A stretch of 64,000 nucleotides of DNA from Oscillospiraceae bacterium. GTDB taxonomy: Bacteria; Bacillota; Clostridia; Saccharofermentanales; Saccharofermentanaceae. The position numbers and the translations under genes were made by a program. Shown here piece after piece: positions 1 to 10,410 of the stretch. The notes under the pieces were generated by a model. It had not been told where the DNA came from and ran no database searches. It saw nothing but the letters and a program-made list of their open reading frames with translations. How positions within the stretch are numbered: position 1 is the first letter of the stretch; every line of letters starts with the position of its first letter. The stretch is taken from the NCBI GenBank assembly GCA_902775565.1, contig CACYMP010000003.1:62001-126000 (forward strand). Reading direction: 5' to 3'.

Positions 1-555
1 TCGACATTCATTCCTAAAGACGAGAGGGTCGTTACTATCGAGGATTCAGCCGAACTGAACCTTCAGGGGATCGACAATCTGGTAAGGATGGAAGCCAGAC
101 TTCCGGGACCAGACGGATCCGGCGAAGTAAACATAGGAATGATGATAAGAGCATCTTTGAGGATGCGTCCTGACCGCATCATAGTCGGTGAGGTCAGAGG
201 GTCCGAATCAGCGGACATGATGAACGCCCTCAACACCGGTCATCCTGGTTCGATGTGCACCGGACACGCCAATTCGTGTTTTGAGATGCTCGAGAGGCTT
301 ACGGGAATGGTGATGGCAGGCTCCAATCTTCCATACGACGCAGTGGTAACACAGCTTTCTATGGGAATCGACATAATACTTCATATCTCCAGGAGCCGTG
401 AAGGCCGGAGATATATAGACGAGATCTGTAACGTGCTTCCTTCCGAAGGTCACGAATACAGGCTCAAAACACTATATCTGAACAAGGGAGGAAAAGGTCT
501 TGAACGTATCTGCAGCGATGAAGAACTTAGGGACATCATGGCTTACAAAGCTTAA
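1..555 (+). CDS. cpaF: Tad pilus assembly ATPase CpaF/TadA (5' truncated by window edge)
   Basis: This is the C-terminal part of a secretion ATPase that powers assembly of Flp/Tad type IV pili at the cytoplasmic membrane. The reading frame is open from base 1, so the gene starts outside the window. The visible part contains TIEDSAEL just after the start, then the Walker B-like region RPDRIIVGEVRG and the histidine-containing stretch TGHPGSMCTGHAN, all typical of the CpaF/TadA branch of GspE-like ATPases. The Walker A motif is not in the window. The 3' end overlaps the start of the downstream TadB/TadC-like gene, suggesting translational coupling in one operon. Confidence 0.93.
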   Translation, partial: STFIPKDERVVTIEDSAELNLQGIDNLVRMEARLPGPDGSGEVNIGMMIRASLRMRPDRIIVGEVRGSESADMMNALNTGHPGSMCTGHANSCFEMLERLTGMVMAGSNLPYDAVVTQLSMGIDIILHISRSREGRRYIDEICNVLPSEGHEYRLKTLYLNKGGKGLERICSDEELRDIMAYKA

Positions 556-2071
556 GTCTGTAAAGATAAAGCCCTGCACGCTTTTTCTGATAAAGACGAT
601 CTGGGTCTATCCGTTTTTCGCGGCAGGTCTTTACATGGCCTCCTCCCTGTTTATTTCCTCACCGGAGATCAGACTGATCATATCGGTGGTATTAGGTATC
701 TTCCCGTGGAAGGAAGCCATGAAGAAATTATTCTCCAACGGCTACCGCCACACGAGGACGCAGCTTCTTGTGATGCTTCAGGTCCTTTGCACGAGTGTAT
801 CTAGCGGATATTCGATCGAGAAATCCCTGCTTATGATGCGTCCGGTTATCGAACACACCTTTGGCAGACGCTGCATGCTGATAAAGCCGCTGATCAATCT
901 CGAGAATGACCTGAAGCTTCACATAAGTTTGGAGAAAGCACTTAATTCGTTCGCGGAAGCGGTAAGGTTCCCTGAAACAGTGCCTATCTTTCACGCGCTG
1001 GCAATCTCAGGCGAGATCGGCAACAACAGCCTTGCGATACTGCGGAGTTCGTGTCAGATGCTGTCTGAAATGAACGCTGTACAAAGCGAGATACATGCTC
1101 AGAATGCGGGCAAGAATGCAGAAGCAGCCATGCTTTGTGCAATGCCTTTTGCTGTAACATTCGCGCTCAATTTCATGAGCCGTGACTATATAGATATGGC
1201 CCGGAATACCAATCTGGGTTCTGTTCTCCTTGCAATAGCGTTCGCTATATGCGTAATCGCATGTGCGATGCTTTTAAGATACATGTCCCACGATTCCGGA
1301 CGAAAGATACGCGCATCAGCCAGTCTTGGCTATGATGACTCATTAAAGGTTTCCCCCAAGTATCCTTTGACTTCCTTCTTCAGGCGTATCTTTCCTACCG
1401 GATTCATCACCTCAAGGCACGAGCTCTTCAACGAGTTATCGGTTAATCCCAGACTCGCTTATGAGCAGTACCTGAAGAAACAGATCCTGATCTGTGCGGC
1501 TTCCGGCTTCATAGGACTTACTGTGTCCATAAAAATCGGGAAGAATCCGTGCTTAGCTGTCCCGTTTATAGTCCTGATGGCTGTTCTCGGAAGCCGCGAG
1601 GTCAGATCTGAAGTCGAACGCAAAAGAGAAGATCTCATGACAGACATACCGCTGTTCATGTGCCTGATGTCAACACTCCTTGAAGCGGGAATGCAGCTTC
1701 CGAAAGCAATAGAGATCTGTGCGAAAGCATTTGGTGACAACAAGAGCCTGTCGCTTGAAATAAAGAACCTTAGAGCAATGATGCTGTCGGGCATATCCGC
1801 CTCAGAGGCAGTCGAGCGTTTCTCTTTAAGAATACAGATCCCGGAAGCGCAGTCAGCACTTCTTCTCGTCGCGAGATATGACAGGCTCGGAACAGCTGAA
1901 GTATTAAATCTTCTGCAGCTTCAGGCATCTTCATGCTGGAACCTTTGCAGAAATGCCGCGCGTAAAAAACAGGAACGCGAGGCTCTGGGGCTGCTTCTTC
2001 CGATGACATTAGACTTCGTCAGCGTTCTTATGGTCGCAATGACACCGGCAATTATTTCACTTGGCATATAA
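500..2071 (+). CDS. Fused TadB-TadC type II secretion F-domain membrane protein
   Basis: This is the inner-membrane platform of the Tad pilus. It contains two T2SSF-type modules in one polypeptide of 523 residues. The first (about residues 70-260) ends in paired hydrophobic segments. The second (about 375-520) begins near MTDIPLFMCLMSTLLEAGMQ and ends in a hydrophobic helix. TadB and TadC are normally separate proteins of roughly 300 residues, so this looks like a natural fusion. The start chosen is TTG at 500, because GGGAGG lies 8 nt upstream inside cpaF; an ATG at 518 is the alternative. It overlaps the cpaF end by 56 nt and is followed by the pilin-like gene. Confidence 0.85.
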   Translation: MNVSAAMKNLGTSWLTKLKSVKIKPCTLFLIKTIWVYPFFAAGLYMASSLFISSPEIRLIISVVLGIFPWKEAMKKLFSNGYRHTRTQLLVMLQVLCTSVSSGYSIEKSLLMMRPVIEHTFGRRCMLIKPLINLENDLKLHISLEKALNSFAEAVRFPETVPIFHALAISGEIGNNSLAILRSSCQMLSEMNAVQSEIHAQNAGKNAEAAMLCAMPFAVTFALNFMSRDYIDMARNTNLGSVLLAIAFAICVIACAMLLRYMSHDSGRKIRASASLGYDDSLKVSPKYPLTSFFRRIFPTGFITSRHELFNELSVNPRLAYEQYLKKQILICAASGFIGLTVSIKIGKNPCLAVPFIVLMAVLGSREVRSEVERKREDLMTDIPLFMCLMSTLLEAGMQLPKAIEICAKAFGDNKSLSLEIKNLRAMMLSGISASEAVERFSLRIQIPEAQSALLLVARYDRLGTAEVLNLLQLQASSCWNLCRNAARKKQEREALGLLLPMTLDFVSVLMVAMTPAIISLGI

Positions 2072-2093
2072 ACAAAATAAGGAGGCACTGAAA

Positions 2094-2267
2094 ATGATTA
2101 AAAGATCCAAACACAGAAATAAAAAAGGAATGGGGACAGTTGAGATTGTAATCATCATCGCAGTCCTCGTATCATTAGCTCTTCTCTTCAGAGAAGGACT
2201 CATGTCTTACGGTAAGAAGATCATCGATTTTTGTTTTGACGAATCCAAGATTCAGTCGCAGTTCTGA
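2094..2267 (+). CDS. Small Flp1-like pilin or pseudopilin
   Basis: This is a 57-residue protein with a basic N-terminus, then a KKGMGTVEIV junction followed by a hydrophobic helix of about 20 residues. A glycine before the helix and a glutamate near position +5 resemble class III prepilin cleavage sites, so it is probably a minor or major subunit of the Tad/Flp pilus. The start at 2094 is chosen because AAGGAGG lies about 8 nt upstream; the frame is open further upstream but without such a site. It lies between the TadBC-like gene and the FHA gene. No prepilin peptidase is visible in the window. Confidence 0.75.
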   Translation: MIKRSKHRNKKGMGTVEIVIIIAVLVSLALLFREGLMSYGKKIIDFCFDESKIQSQF

Positions 2268-2269
2268 TT

Positions 2270-3616
2270 ATGCTGATCAAAAAAGGTCCCTTCGGGTATT
2301 TTGCAGTTGAGAGGTTCGATTCTTCAGAATGCATATTCAGTTATGCCGGTGAAGTAATTGAAAAGAATCGTTCCGGATGTTTACTGCCGTGCAGTATAGA
2401 CGTCAGTGGTATCTCATCTTCAGCTTATTTCGATTTTTCAGGCCTGATATCCGTCAGGCAGTCAGGAAGCGCTGTATTGCACGGCTCACGACGTTCAAAA
2501 AAGCTCTCAAAGCTTTTGGACGAAAGAAGGAGATCCGCAGGTGACTTTTTTTGTTCTGTACCGGAACTGCTCGATAATCTGATCAGTCCGTCCGCAATTG
2601 TTCTAGATCCGGAATATGTTTTTACGGATGAAGACGGTTCATATATAAGATTTTGTCTTCTTCCATATAAAAGCTCTCCGGAATCGGTCTGTCTTTCTTC
2701 ACTCGGCGCAGAGCGTCTCGAGATATTTCTGTCAGAACCATTCTTTGATGAAGTACTGACAAACGACGAGAAACAGGAACTCATATACAGCGTAAAAACC
2801 GGTGACGAAGCGCTGTTCCTGAAATGTGCACGTGTGATAAGAGATTCCGACACAAGCGCGGATATTTCTGATCCGGATACGATAAAGGCAAATGCCCCGA
2901 AGCACCTATCTGACAGACGCAAAACAGATAAAAGCATTAAACCCACGGGAACAGGAAAGATAAAGACACCGTCAGAACTGTGGTGGTCCTGGGCATGCGC
3001 CATTGCGGCAGGAGTCGCCTTAAAGTTTTCAGGACTCCTGCCTTTCCTCCTTTTCATTCTTGTCTCAGGAGTATTCCTTATAAGGTTCTTCATGAACCGC
3101 AGGACGAAAAAGGACAGGAAAGGAAATGAGGAGAAAGAACTTTCCAATGTCAGACGGATGATACTGTTTTCCGATGCTGATGACAGTATCAAACCGCCGG
3201 CAGATAACGATGCACAGACAATATCAAACGGACATTCACGTGCGGTAACGCCTTTATTTACCGGCATGCTCACGTCATCAGTGATCAAAGACGGAAAGGC
3301 TCTTTCTTATTCTCTGATGATGGACAGGACAACGATAGGTTCGGATGTTTTTCTGTCGGATATAGTTTTGGACGATCCGTCAGTTGATGCGCTTCACGCG
3401 ATCATCTATCTGAGCGGTAATACATTCTATATCAGTGACTGTTCCAAAAAAGGGACAACATACATAGACGACAGAAAAGTAGCCTTAGGACGGAGATGTG
3501 AGATAAAGAACGGTCAGAAGATCACTGTCGGAACAGTCGACTTCAGATTCGAAGTCCTTCTTCCTTCAGCTGAGCGAGCCTGGACTTCTGAGTCTCAGAT
3601 CCGTAGCGCTCAATAA
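2270..3616 (+). CDS. FHA-domain protein of the Tad locus (DUF6382-like N-terminus)
   Basis: This is a 448-residue protein. The N-terminal 200 residues resemble the uncharacterised domain often found ahead of FHA modules in Clostridia. A linker and one or two hydrophobic segments follow at about 235-275, then a C-terminal FHA fold at about 340-435 (TTIGSD, LDDPSVDALHA, FYISDCSKKGTTYID). FHA modules bind phosphothreonine, but here the usual Arg of the GR motif is Ser and the SRxH signature reads DALH, so canonical binding is doubtful. It starts 2 nt after the pilin stop. Its last 74 nt overlap atpC tail to tail. Confidence 0.7.
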   Translation: MLIKKGPFGYFAVERFDSSECIFSYAGEVIEKNRSGCLLPCSIDVSGISSSAYFDFSGLISVRQSGSAVLHGSRRSKKLSKLLDERRRSAGDFFCSVPELLDNLISPSAIVLDPEYVFTDEDGSYIRFCLLPYKSSPESVCLSSLGAERLEIFLSEPFFDEVLTNDEKQELIYSVKTGDEALFLKCARVIRDSDTSADISDPDTIKANAPKHLSDRRKTDKSIKPTGTGKIKTPSELWWSWACAIAAGVALKFSGLLPFLLFILVSGVFLIRFFMNRRTKKDRKGNEEKELSNVRRMILFSDADDSIKPPADNDAQTISNGHSRAVTPLFTGMLTSSVIKDGKALSYSLMMDRTTIGSDVFLSDIVLDDPSVDALHAIIYLSGNTFYISDCSKKGTTYIDDRKVALGRRCEIKNGQKITVGTVDFRFEVLLPSAERAWTSESQIRSAQ

Positions 3617-4024
3617 GACGGAGTCTGGCACGTGATCTGTCCACCATTCGCTTAACGTCTTCGGCATATACCTGACCGATGCCTTCCTTATCCTGTCTTT
3701 CAAGCTCTGCCATGCCTTCGCGGTAAGACTCGAATATCTGTCTTACCTTGATCTCCTCCGGCCATTCAGCGGAATTGCAGATTACGATGATCGTCCTCTG
3801 GTTGATCTCCGCATAGCCTTCAGAGATAACGCAGTGCTTGATCTCTTCATCGATCCTGATGGAGCAGGTTCCCGGAAAGAGCGCAGCAACGAAAGGCGTG
3901 TGGCCTGCCATAACTCCGAATTCACCATCGATCGTGGGAAGGCTCGCAGATGAGACCATTCCCTCATAGAAAGACTTTTTGGGAGTGATGATTATGAGAT
4001 TTATCTTGTGAGTATTATCAGCCA

Positions 4025-4025
<1 letters not shown>
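3543..4025 (-). CDS. atpC: ATP synthase F1 subunit epsilon
   Basis: This is the central-stalk epsilon subunit of F1Fo ATP synthase, which couples rotation to the c-ring and can inhibit ATP hydrolysis. The 160-residue product has the beta-sandwich N-terminus (LIIITPKKSFYEGMV, DGEFGVMAGHTPFVAAL) and a C-terminal helical hairpin rich in Arg and Glu. It is slightly longer than the usual 130-140 residues. Its ATG overlaps the atpD stop by one nucleotide (TAATG), so the two are translationally coupled. It is the last gene of the operon, and its 3' end runs 74 nt into the convergent FHA gene with no terminator hairpin visible between them. Confidence 0.93.
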
Positions 4026-5500
<1,475 letters not shown>

Positions 5501-5563
5501 CTAATTCCTCTTCCTTGTCAAATCCTTTATTTCAATATGTGTGGCATTGCCACGATTCCGGTT

Positions 5564-6502
5564 TTACATCTTTCCTGCCTGCTCGGCTCCGTTAACGATC
5601 TCGGTGAGCTCCGTCGTGATCCTCGCCTGTCTTGCACGGTTGCTGAGTATGTCGAGACGCTTCATCATCTCACCGGCATTGTCGTTTGCGTTCTGCATCG
5701 CGGTAAGCCTTGCCGTCTGTTCGCTCGCATATGCGTCGACCATTGCACCGAAGATCATGGCATTCGCGTAAGAGTCAATAAGATAATCGAATACCGCGGA
5801 AGCACTCGGAAAGTATTCGACCTCCGAGCCCTTATCCACTGCCATTCCCGCGTCGGTCAGATTATCCGGGAGGATCATGGAGATGGACTTCATGTCGACC
5901 GGGAAAAGCCTGACGGCTCTGGGCTCCATCTTCACGGAGGATTCCATATGCGTATAGAGCAGATAGATAAGATCGTAGTCCTTATCAAGGAACTTCTTCT
6001 TGATAATGGAGCTTACGGTGCGGGCATCGTAATATGTGGGTTCCGCGATCGGGAACGAGAAGTCCCTGTTACAGATATATCCGTGTCTTTCAAGCTTTTC
6101 TCTTGCAAGACGGCCGAATATGTTGAGCTCATACTTTGTCTGAAGACCTTTTTTAGTGTTATCGACGATCTTCTTCTGTATATGGTTCTCTGTAATGCTG
6201 ACCATGTTGTTATTGTAAGCACCCGCAAGGCCCTGATCGCCCGAAAGAACGTAGTAACCGATCTTCCAGGTCTCGCCTTCTTCCTTCTGGTTAAGGACGA
6301 AGAACGGATTTGCGATGTCGGGGAACTTCGTGCAGATATCCTGCATGGACTCAACACAGAGCCTGAAGAAAGGATACATGGAATCGTGAAGTGCCATAGA
6401 ACGGCGCATTTTAGCTCCGCTGACAAGCTGCATCGCACTCGTCATCTGACTGATGTCGCTGATGCTCTTCTGTCTTTTCTTTATGGCACTGAAGGTTTCC
6501 AT
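5564..6502 (-). CDS. atpG: ATP synthase F1 subunit gamma
   Basis: This is the rotary shaft of F1. The 312-residue product begins with METFSAIKKRQKSISDIS, the conserved N-terminal helix, and ends with SNRARQARITTELTEIVNGA, the C-terminal helix that pairs with it inside the alpha/beta hexamer. The conserved SGDQGLAGAYN stretch lies near residue 90. It is somewhat longer than the usual 285-290 residues. The ribosome binding site ahead of the ATG is weak, which is unusual in this operon, and 56 nt separate it from atpA. Confidence 0.94.
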   Translation of the reverse strand: METFSAIKKRQKSISDISQMTSAMQLVSGAKMRRSMALHDSMYPFFRLCVESMQDICTKFPDIANPFFVLNQKEEGETWKIGYYVLSGDQGLAGAYNNNMVSITENHIQKKIVDNTKKGLQTKYELNIFGRLAREKLERHGYICNRDFSFPIAEPTYYDARTVSSIIKKKFLDKDYDLIYLLYTHMESSVKMEPRAVRLFPVDMKSISMILPDNLTDAGMAVDKGSEVEYFPSASAVFDYLIDSYANAMIFGAMVDAYASEQTARLTAMQNANDNAGEMMKRLDILSNRARQARITTELTEIVNGAEQAGKM

Positions 6503-6558
6503 AACTTGCTGAAGATCTTAAGGACAGGTTCTAAAAGCCGTTCCCGTGACAGACCTTG

Positions 6559-8538
6559 TTATTCCTCCTCTGTGTATTCGGTGTGCTCGGCAAGGAATCT
6601 TTCCTTGTATTCCTCATAGGCACTGTCGATATCGGCCTTGATCTGGTCGGATAAGACACCTTCCTCGTTAATGGTCTCGAAAATATTCTGGTGACGTTCC
6701 CAAGCGTCTTCAATAAACGCGAATGTAAAGTCGTTGATATCTTCTTTTGCAAGGAAGTTCAGCTTATCCGTAGTGGAGACATATAGAATGACTACCTCTT
6801 CCGCCATTGTCCAGGAGTGGAACTGTTCCTGCTTTAAGATCTCATTGAGAACGGAACCGCGCTTGATCTGAAGCTGCGTATTCTCATCAAGGTCTGATCC
6901 GAACTGCGAGAAAGAAGCCATTTCGCGGGCCTGTGCAAGCGAGATCCTCAAAGGACCGGCAACCTTTTTGACTGCCTTTGTCTGGGCGGCACCGCCTACA
7001 CGCGATACTGACAGACCGACGTTGATGGCAGGTCTCTGACCGGAGAAGAAGAGCTCCGGTGACAGATAGATCTGACCGTCCGTGATCGATATGACGTTCG
7101 TAGGAATATAAGCCGAGATATCGTTGCCCAAAGTCTCGACGATAGGAAGCGCGGTGATAGATCCGCCGCCCAACTCGTCAGAGAGCTTTGCGGCACGCTC
7201 TAAAAGCCTTGAGTGCAGATAGAAAACGTCGCCCGGGTACGCTTCTCTTCCCGGAGGTCTTCTCAGGAGCAGTGAAATAGCTCTGTATGCCTGCGCGTGC
7301 TTGGAAAGATCGTCGTAAACGATAAGGACGTCCTTATGGTAGTCGTACATGAATTTCTCTGCTATGGCACATGCCGAGAACGGAGCGATGTACTGCATCG
7401 CGGCAGAGTCGGATGCGGAAGCCGCAACGACAACGGAATAATCCAATGCACCTTTTCTCGAAAGGAGGGTCGTCGTTGAAACGATAGTGCTCATTTTCTG
7501 GCCGATGGCAACATAGACACAGATGATATCCTTGCCCTTCTGGTTAAGGATGGTATCGATCGCGATCGCGGTCTTACCTGTCTGGCGGTCACCGATTATG
7601 AGCTCACGCTGGCCTCTTCCGATCGGAGTAAGCGCATCGATCGCGGTTATTCCTGTCTGGAGAGGAGTATTGACCTCCGATCTGTCTGTGACACCCGGAG
7701 CCGGAGACTCTACGGGGCGCTTGTCAACGTATCTGATCATGCCCTTGCCGTCTATCGGGCGGCCCAGAGGGTCTATTACACGTCCTAAAAGGCCGTTGCC
7801 TACAGGAACGGAGACAGTGGTCATGGTACGCTTGCAGCTCATGCCTTCAACGACCGTATCCTCGCCTGTGAGGATAACCACGCCGACCTTGGTCTTTTCA
7901 AGGTTCATCGCAATGCCCGCGGCACCTGAAGAGAACGAGATAAGCTCATCTGACATGCAGTGACGAAGACCCGTAACGGTGGCAACGCCGTCGCTGACGG
8001 AACTGACCGTACCGATCTCATCGATCATCTCACTTGAATTCAGAGCTTCATCTACGCGCTTGTCGAACTCATCGTCGTCAAGCTGCCAGAGCTCTGCGTT
8101 ATCAAGGCTCGGGCCTGATGTTTCAGGGAACTGGTTGAGGGCGTCTTCAATATCTTTTCTGACTTCTGATGAAGAGAACAGAGCGGATTCAGGCGTTTCC
8201 TCATCAGATAAAGCCACATGAGAATTGTGTTTGCCGTCGGTCATTTCGGCAACTTTGAAACTGTCCGCTCTGGTACGCTTGATAAACGCATTGATACGTC
8301 CGAGCTGGCCCTTGACCGAATAGTCATAGCGGTTGCCGTGATAGTAGATGATAAAGCCGCCGATAAGCGCGGGCTTTGATTCGATCATCAGGCGGTATGA
8401 AGGTATGTCATAACGCTCCGCAAACTTTGCGGCTATACGCTCAAGCTTATGCTCAGGGATATCTCCTGCAGTCTCTATCCTGAGGATCGGTCCCTTCTGC
8501 TTGGATTTCTGTACCTTGTCGGAAGACTCGTTACTCAC
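6559..8538 (-). CDS. atpA: ATP synthase alpha subunit with N-terminal delta (OSCP) C-terminal-like domain
   Basis: This 659-residue protein is far longer than normal alpha (about 500-515). Residues 165-659 are a complete alpha subunit: [18 protein letters not shown], nucleotide-binding GDRQTGKT at 316-323, and a full C-terminal helical domain. Residues 14-98 match the C-terminal half of subunit delta/OSCP, including [16 protein letters not shown] and the following [12 protein letters not shown]. An acidic linker of about 60 residues joins the two. The delta N-terminal helical domain is absent, and no other delta gene lies between atpF and atpA, its usual place. The start overlaps the atpF stop by 8 nt, and the frame is uninterrupted, so this looks like a true fusion rather than a sequencing error. 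Confidence 0.93.
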   Translation of the reverse strand: MSNESSDKVQKSKQKGPILRIETAGDIPEHKLERIAAKFAERYDIPSYRLMIESKPALIGGFIIYYHGNRYDYSVKGQLGRINAFIKRTRADSFKVAEMTDGKHNSHVALSDEETPESALFSSSEVRKDIEDALNQFPETSGPSLDNAELWQLDDDEFDKRVDEALNSSEMIDEIGTVSSVSDGVATVTGLRHCMSDELISFSSGAAGIAMNLEKTKVGVVILTGEDTVVEGMSCKRTMTTVSVPVGNGLLGRVIDPLGRPIDGKGMIRYVDKRPVESPAPGVTDRSEVNTPLQTGITAIDALTPIGRGQRELIIGDRQTGKTAIAIDTILNQKGKDIICVYVAIGQKMSTIVSTTTLLSRKGALDYSVVVAASASDSAAMQYIAPFSACAIAEKFMYDYHKDVLIVYDDLSKHAQAYRAISLLLRRPPGREAYPGDVFYLHSRLLERAAKLSDELGGGSITALPIVETLGNDISAYIPTNVISITDGQIYLSPELFFSGQRPAINVGLSVSRVGGAAQTKAVKKVAGPLRISLAQAREMASFSQFGSDLDENTQLQIKRGSVLNEILKQEQFHSWTMAEEVVILYVSTTDKLNFLAKEDINDFTFAFIEDAWERHQNIFETINEEGVLSDQIKADIDSAYEEYKERFLAEHTEYTEEE

Positions 8539-9097
8539 TCTTCCTCACCTCTGCGTCAACAAATACGTCAGTATGCTTCTGTGCGGAAGCCGTAAGCTCA
8601 TGCCTCGGAACAGCGTCACCGATAACGTGCTCGGCGATCTCGACTGCGAGGTCGGTAATATCATCTTTCATGTTCTCAAGAGCTACGCGCTTCATACGGG
8701 CGCAGTCATCTTCTGCTCTCTCGAGGATCTTTGCAGCCTCGGCATTTGCCTTTTCGATGACGGCTTCTGTCGTCTTTCCGGCATTTTCACGCGCTTCTTC
8801 GATGATCTGCGCAGCCTGAGACTTGGCATCGTCGATGGTCTTTTTGGATTCTGCGACGACCTTGTCGGCCTCGGCCTTTGATTTAGCGGCCTCGTCAAGT
8901 TCAGCATTCAGGGCTTCCTGGCGTTTGTGGATCATCTTGAGAATTCTCTTGTAGATCGCAAACTTGATTATGAAATACGCAACGATCACGTTGATGATCG
9001 TCAGAACGACGGTCACCGCATAACCTGCGAACTGGTCAGGCGAGAACAAGGATGACTCGCTCTCCCGCGCCAGGATGTTCAGTGTTTCAAACAGCAT
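8531..9097 (-). CDS. atpF: ATP synthase Fo subunit b
   Basis: This is the peripheral-stalk subunit that anchors F1 to the membrane. The 188-residue product has a single hydrophobic N-terminal helix (about residues 25-50), then a long charged alanine/glutamate/lysine coiled coil, as expected. It carries no delta sequence of its own, unlike the b-delta fusion known from mycobacteria. Its stop overlaps the delta-alpha fusion start by 8 nt. In ordinary ATP synthases its C-terminus binds the C-terminal domain of delta; here that domain sits on alpha. Confidence 0.94.
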   Translation of the reverse strand: MLFETLNILARESESSLFSPDQFAGYAVTVVLTIINVIVAYFIIKFAIYKRILKMIHKRQEALNAELDEAAKSKAEADKVVAESKKTIDDAKSQAAQIIEEARENAGKTTEAVIEKANAEAAKILERAEDDCARMKRVALENMKDDITDLAVEIAEHVIGDAVPRHELTASAQKHTDVFVDAEVRKSE

Positions 9098-9135
9098 ATA
9101 TACTGCTCCCTTCTATAGTGAAAAGAAGTTTTCGA

Positions 9136-9408
9136 TCATCTGAACATGAAGATCAGGAGGAGTGCGACAACGAGCGTGTAAATACAGAGCGACTCGATGA
9201 AGACGATGGAAGCGAGAAGCATTGTCTGGATCTTTCCCAAGACCTCAGGCTGCCTTGCGCCTGCGTCAATTGCATGGCTTGCAGCCTTGCCCATTGCAAA
9301 TGAGCATCCGAGAGCACCACAGCTGATGGCTACACCTGCTGCGATAGCGGCGACAGCTCTTGTCTCGAGTGCTGCGAAAATAGCTCCAGCCAATAAAACA
9401 GTATTCAT
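9136..9408 (-). CDS. atpE: ATP synthase Fo subunit c
   Basis: This is the proteolipid of the rotor ring, with two transmembrane helices joined by the polar ARQPE loop (51-55). The ion-binding carboxylate is Glu72, followed by Ser73 and by Tyr77; ES..Y resembles sodium-binding c subunits, but the Gln usually found in helix 1 of those is replaced by Cys in GALGCSFAMGKA. The loop between GKA and ARQPE is about 3 residues longer than in the Ilyobacter protein as I recall it. A strong AGGAGG site lies before the ATG. Coupling-ion specificity cannot be decided from the sequence alone. Confidence 0.95.
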   Translation of the reverse strand: MNTVLLAGAIFAALETRAVAAIAAGVAISCGALGCSFAMGKAASHAIDAGARQPEVLGKIQTMLLASIVFIESLCIYTLVVALLLIFMFR

Positions 9409-9453
9409 AATTCTTCCTCCTAAATATTTCCTTTCGGTACTTTGTTAACTTTA

Positions 9454-10317
9454 TTAAGCGGCGGCCTGCGCCTGATCTGCTTCTTTTTCCTTTTTCTTCT
9501 TCTGTTTCTTGAATTCCTCGGGGTGTTCCTTGAATTCGTGGCCGATCTCAACGATCTCGCCGATGTAAGACATCGTCAGATAAGAGAAAATGACCGCCTG
9601 CAAAAGTCCGTCTGCCAAGTCGAACCAGAGTCCGATGATGCCCGGAACAACTACGGGGATTACAATCGACATGAATTCCATGAATACGAAGGAACCGAAA
9701 ACGTTACCGAAAAGCCTGAGCGCCAGAGACGTCGGCTTGATAACGAAATCAAGAAGCTTAAAAGGAAGCATGGCCTTAAGAGGCGTGGTAAGTGATACCC
9801 AGAAGCCCTTAAAACCTATGAACTTGATGGAAATGATGATTACATACAGTATCGCCACGATCGCGCAGCCTACCGCGAATGCGATATTCTTGGCCGGAGG
9901 GGCGATCTTGAGGAAGGAGATGCAGTTACAACCCGTAATGACTATACCGAAGGTCATTATCATGGGGGCGCACTCTTCGGCTTCCTTCTTATTCATGCCG
10001 AAGCTCATGGCCGCGTCGATTATCATTTCGACGATCATCCAAAGAAGTGTCTGCTTTGCGTTCGGGCGGATAGTCTGCTTGCCTACCATGAGGCTGAAAA
10101 CTATTACACAGGCGATTACGGCGATCCAGGTGACGATAACGGCATCCGTGATAAGGAGCTTATAATCGCCGACATCAAAATAGTGCTGGACCTGAAGGAT
10201 CCCTTCGCTTATCTCTTCACCTATGTCACCGGGCTTAAACGCCTCGACAAACTTGGTGCAAAATGCCTGCCAGAACTCAGAAAGCCAGCTTCCGGCAGAG
10301 AGTGCGACCTGATACAT
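9454..10317 (-). CDS. atpB: ATP synthase Fo subunit a
   Basis: This is the stator channel subunit, 287 residues, with about six hydrophobic segments. The essential arginine is visible at residue 201 in SLALRLFGNVFGS, followed by Asn204. The C-terminal 30 residues after YIGEIVEIGHEF are very rich in Lys/Glu and then Ala/Gln, a hydrophilic tail not typical of the family. It is the first gene of the operon, with AGGGGAGG upstream of the ATG. A run with a TAAAAT hexamer about 30 nt upstream may be the operon -10 element, but no good -35 is seen. Confidence 0.93.
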   Translation of the reverse strand: MYQVALSAGSWLSEFWQAFCTKFVEAFKPGDIGEEISEGILQVQHYFDVGDYKLLITDAVIVTWIAVIACVIVFSLMVGKQTIRPNAKQTLLWMIVEMIIDAAMSFGMNKKEAEECAPMIMTFGIVITGCNCISFLKIAPPAKNIAFAVGCAIVAILYVIIISIKFIGFKGFWVSLTTPLKAMLPFKLLDFVIKPTSLALRLFGNVFGSFVFMEFMSIVIPVVVPGIIGLWFDLADGLLQAVIFSYLTMSYIGEIVEIGHEFKEHPEEFKKQKKKKEKEADQAQAAA

Positions 10318-10374
10318 AAATTAGATCCTCCCCTTTCTTACTCCGTCATTTTACACCTAATAGCACAATAAAAA

Positions 10375-10401
10375 AACGCAAACTGCACAAAAATGCGTGT
10401 T
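10375..10401 (-). terminator. Weak Rho-independent terminator after rpiB
   Basis: On the minus strand a 5-bp stem ACGCA/TGCGT with a long loop is followed by seven T residues, directly downstream of the rpiB stop and upstream of the atp operon. The stem is short, so read-through is possible. Confidence 0.4.
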
Positions 10402-10410
10402 AGCGGGACC

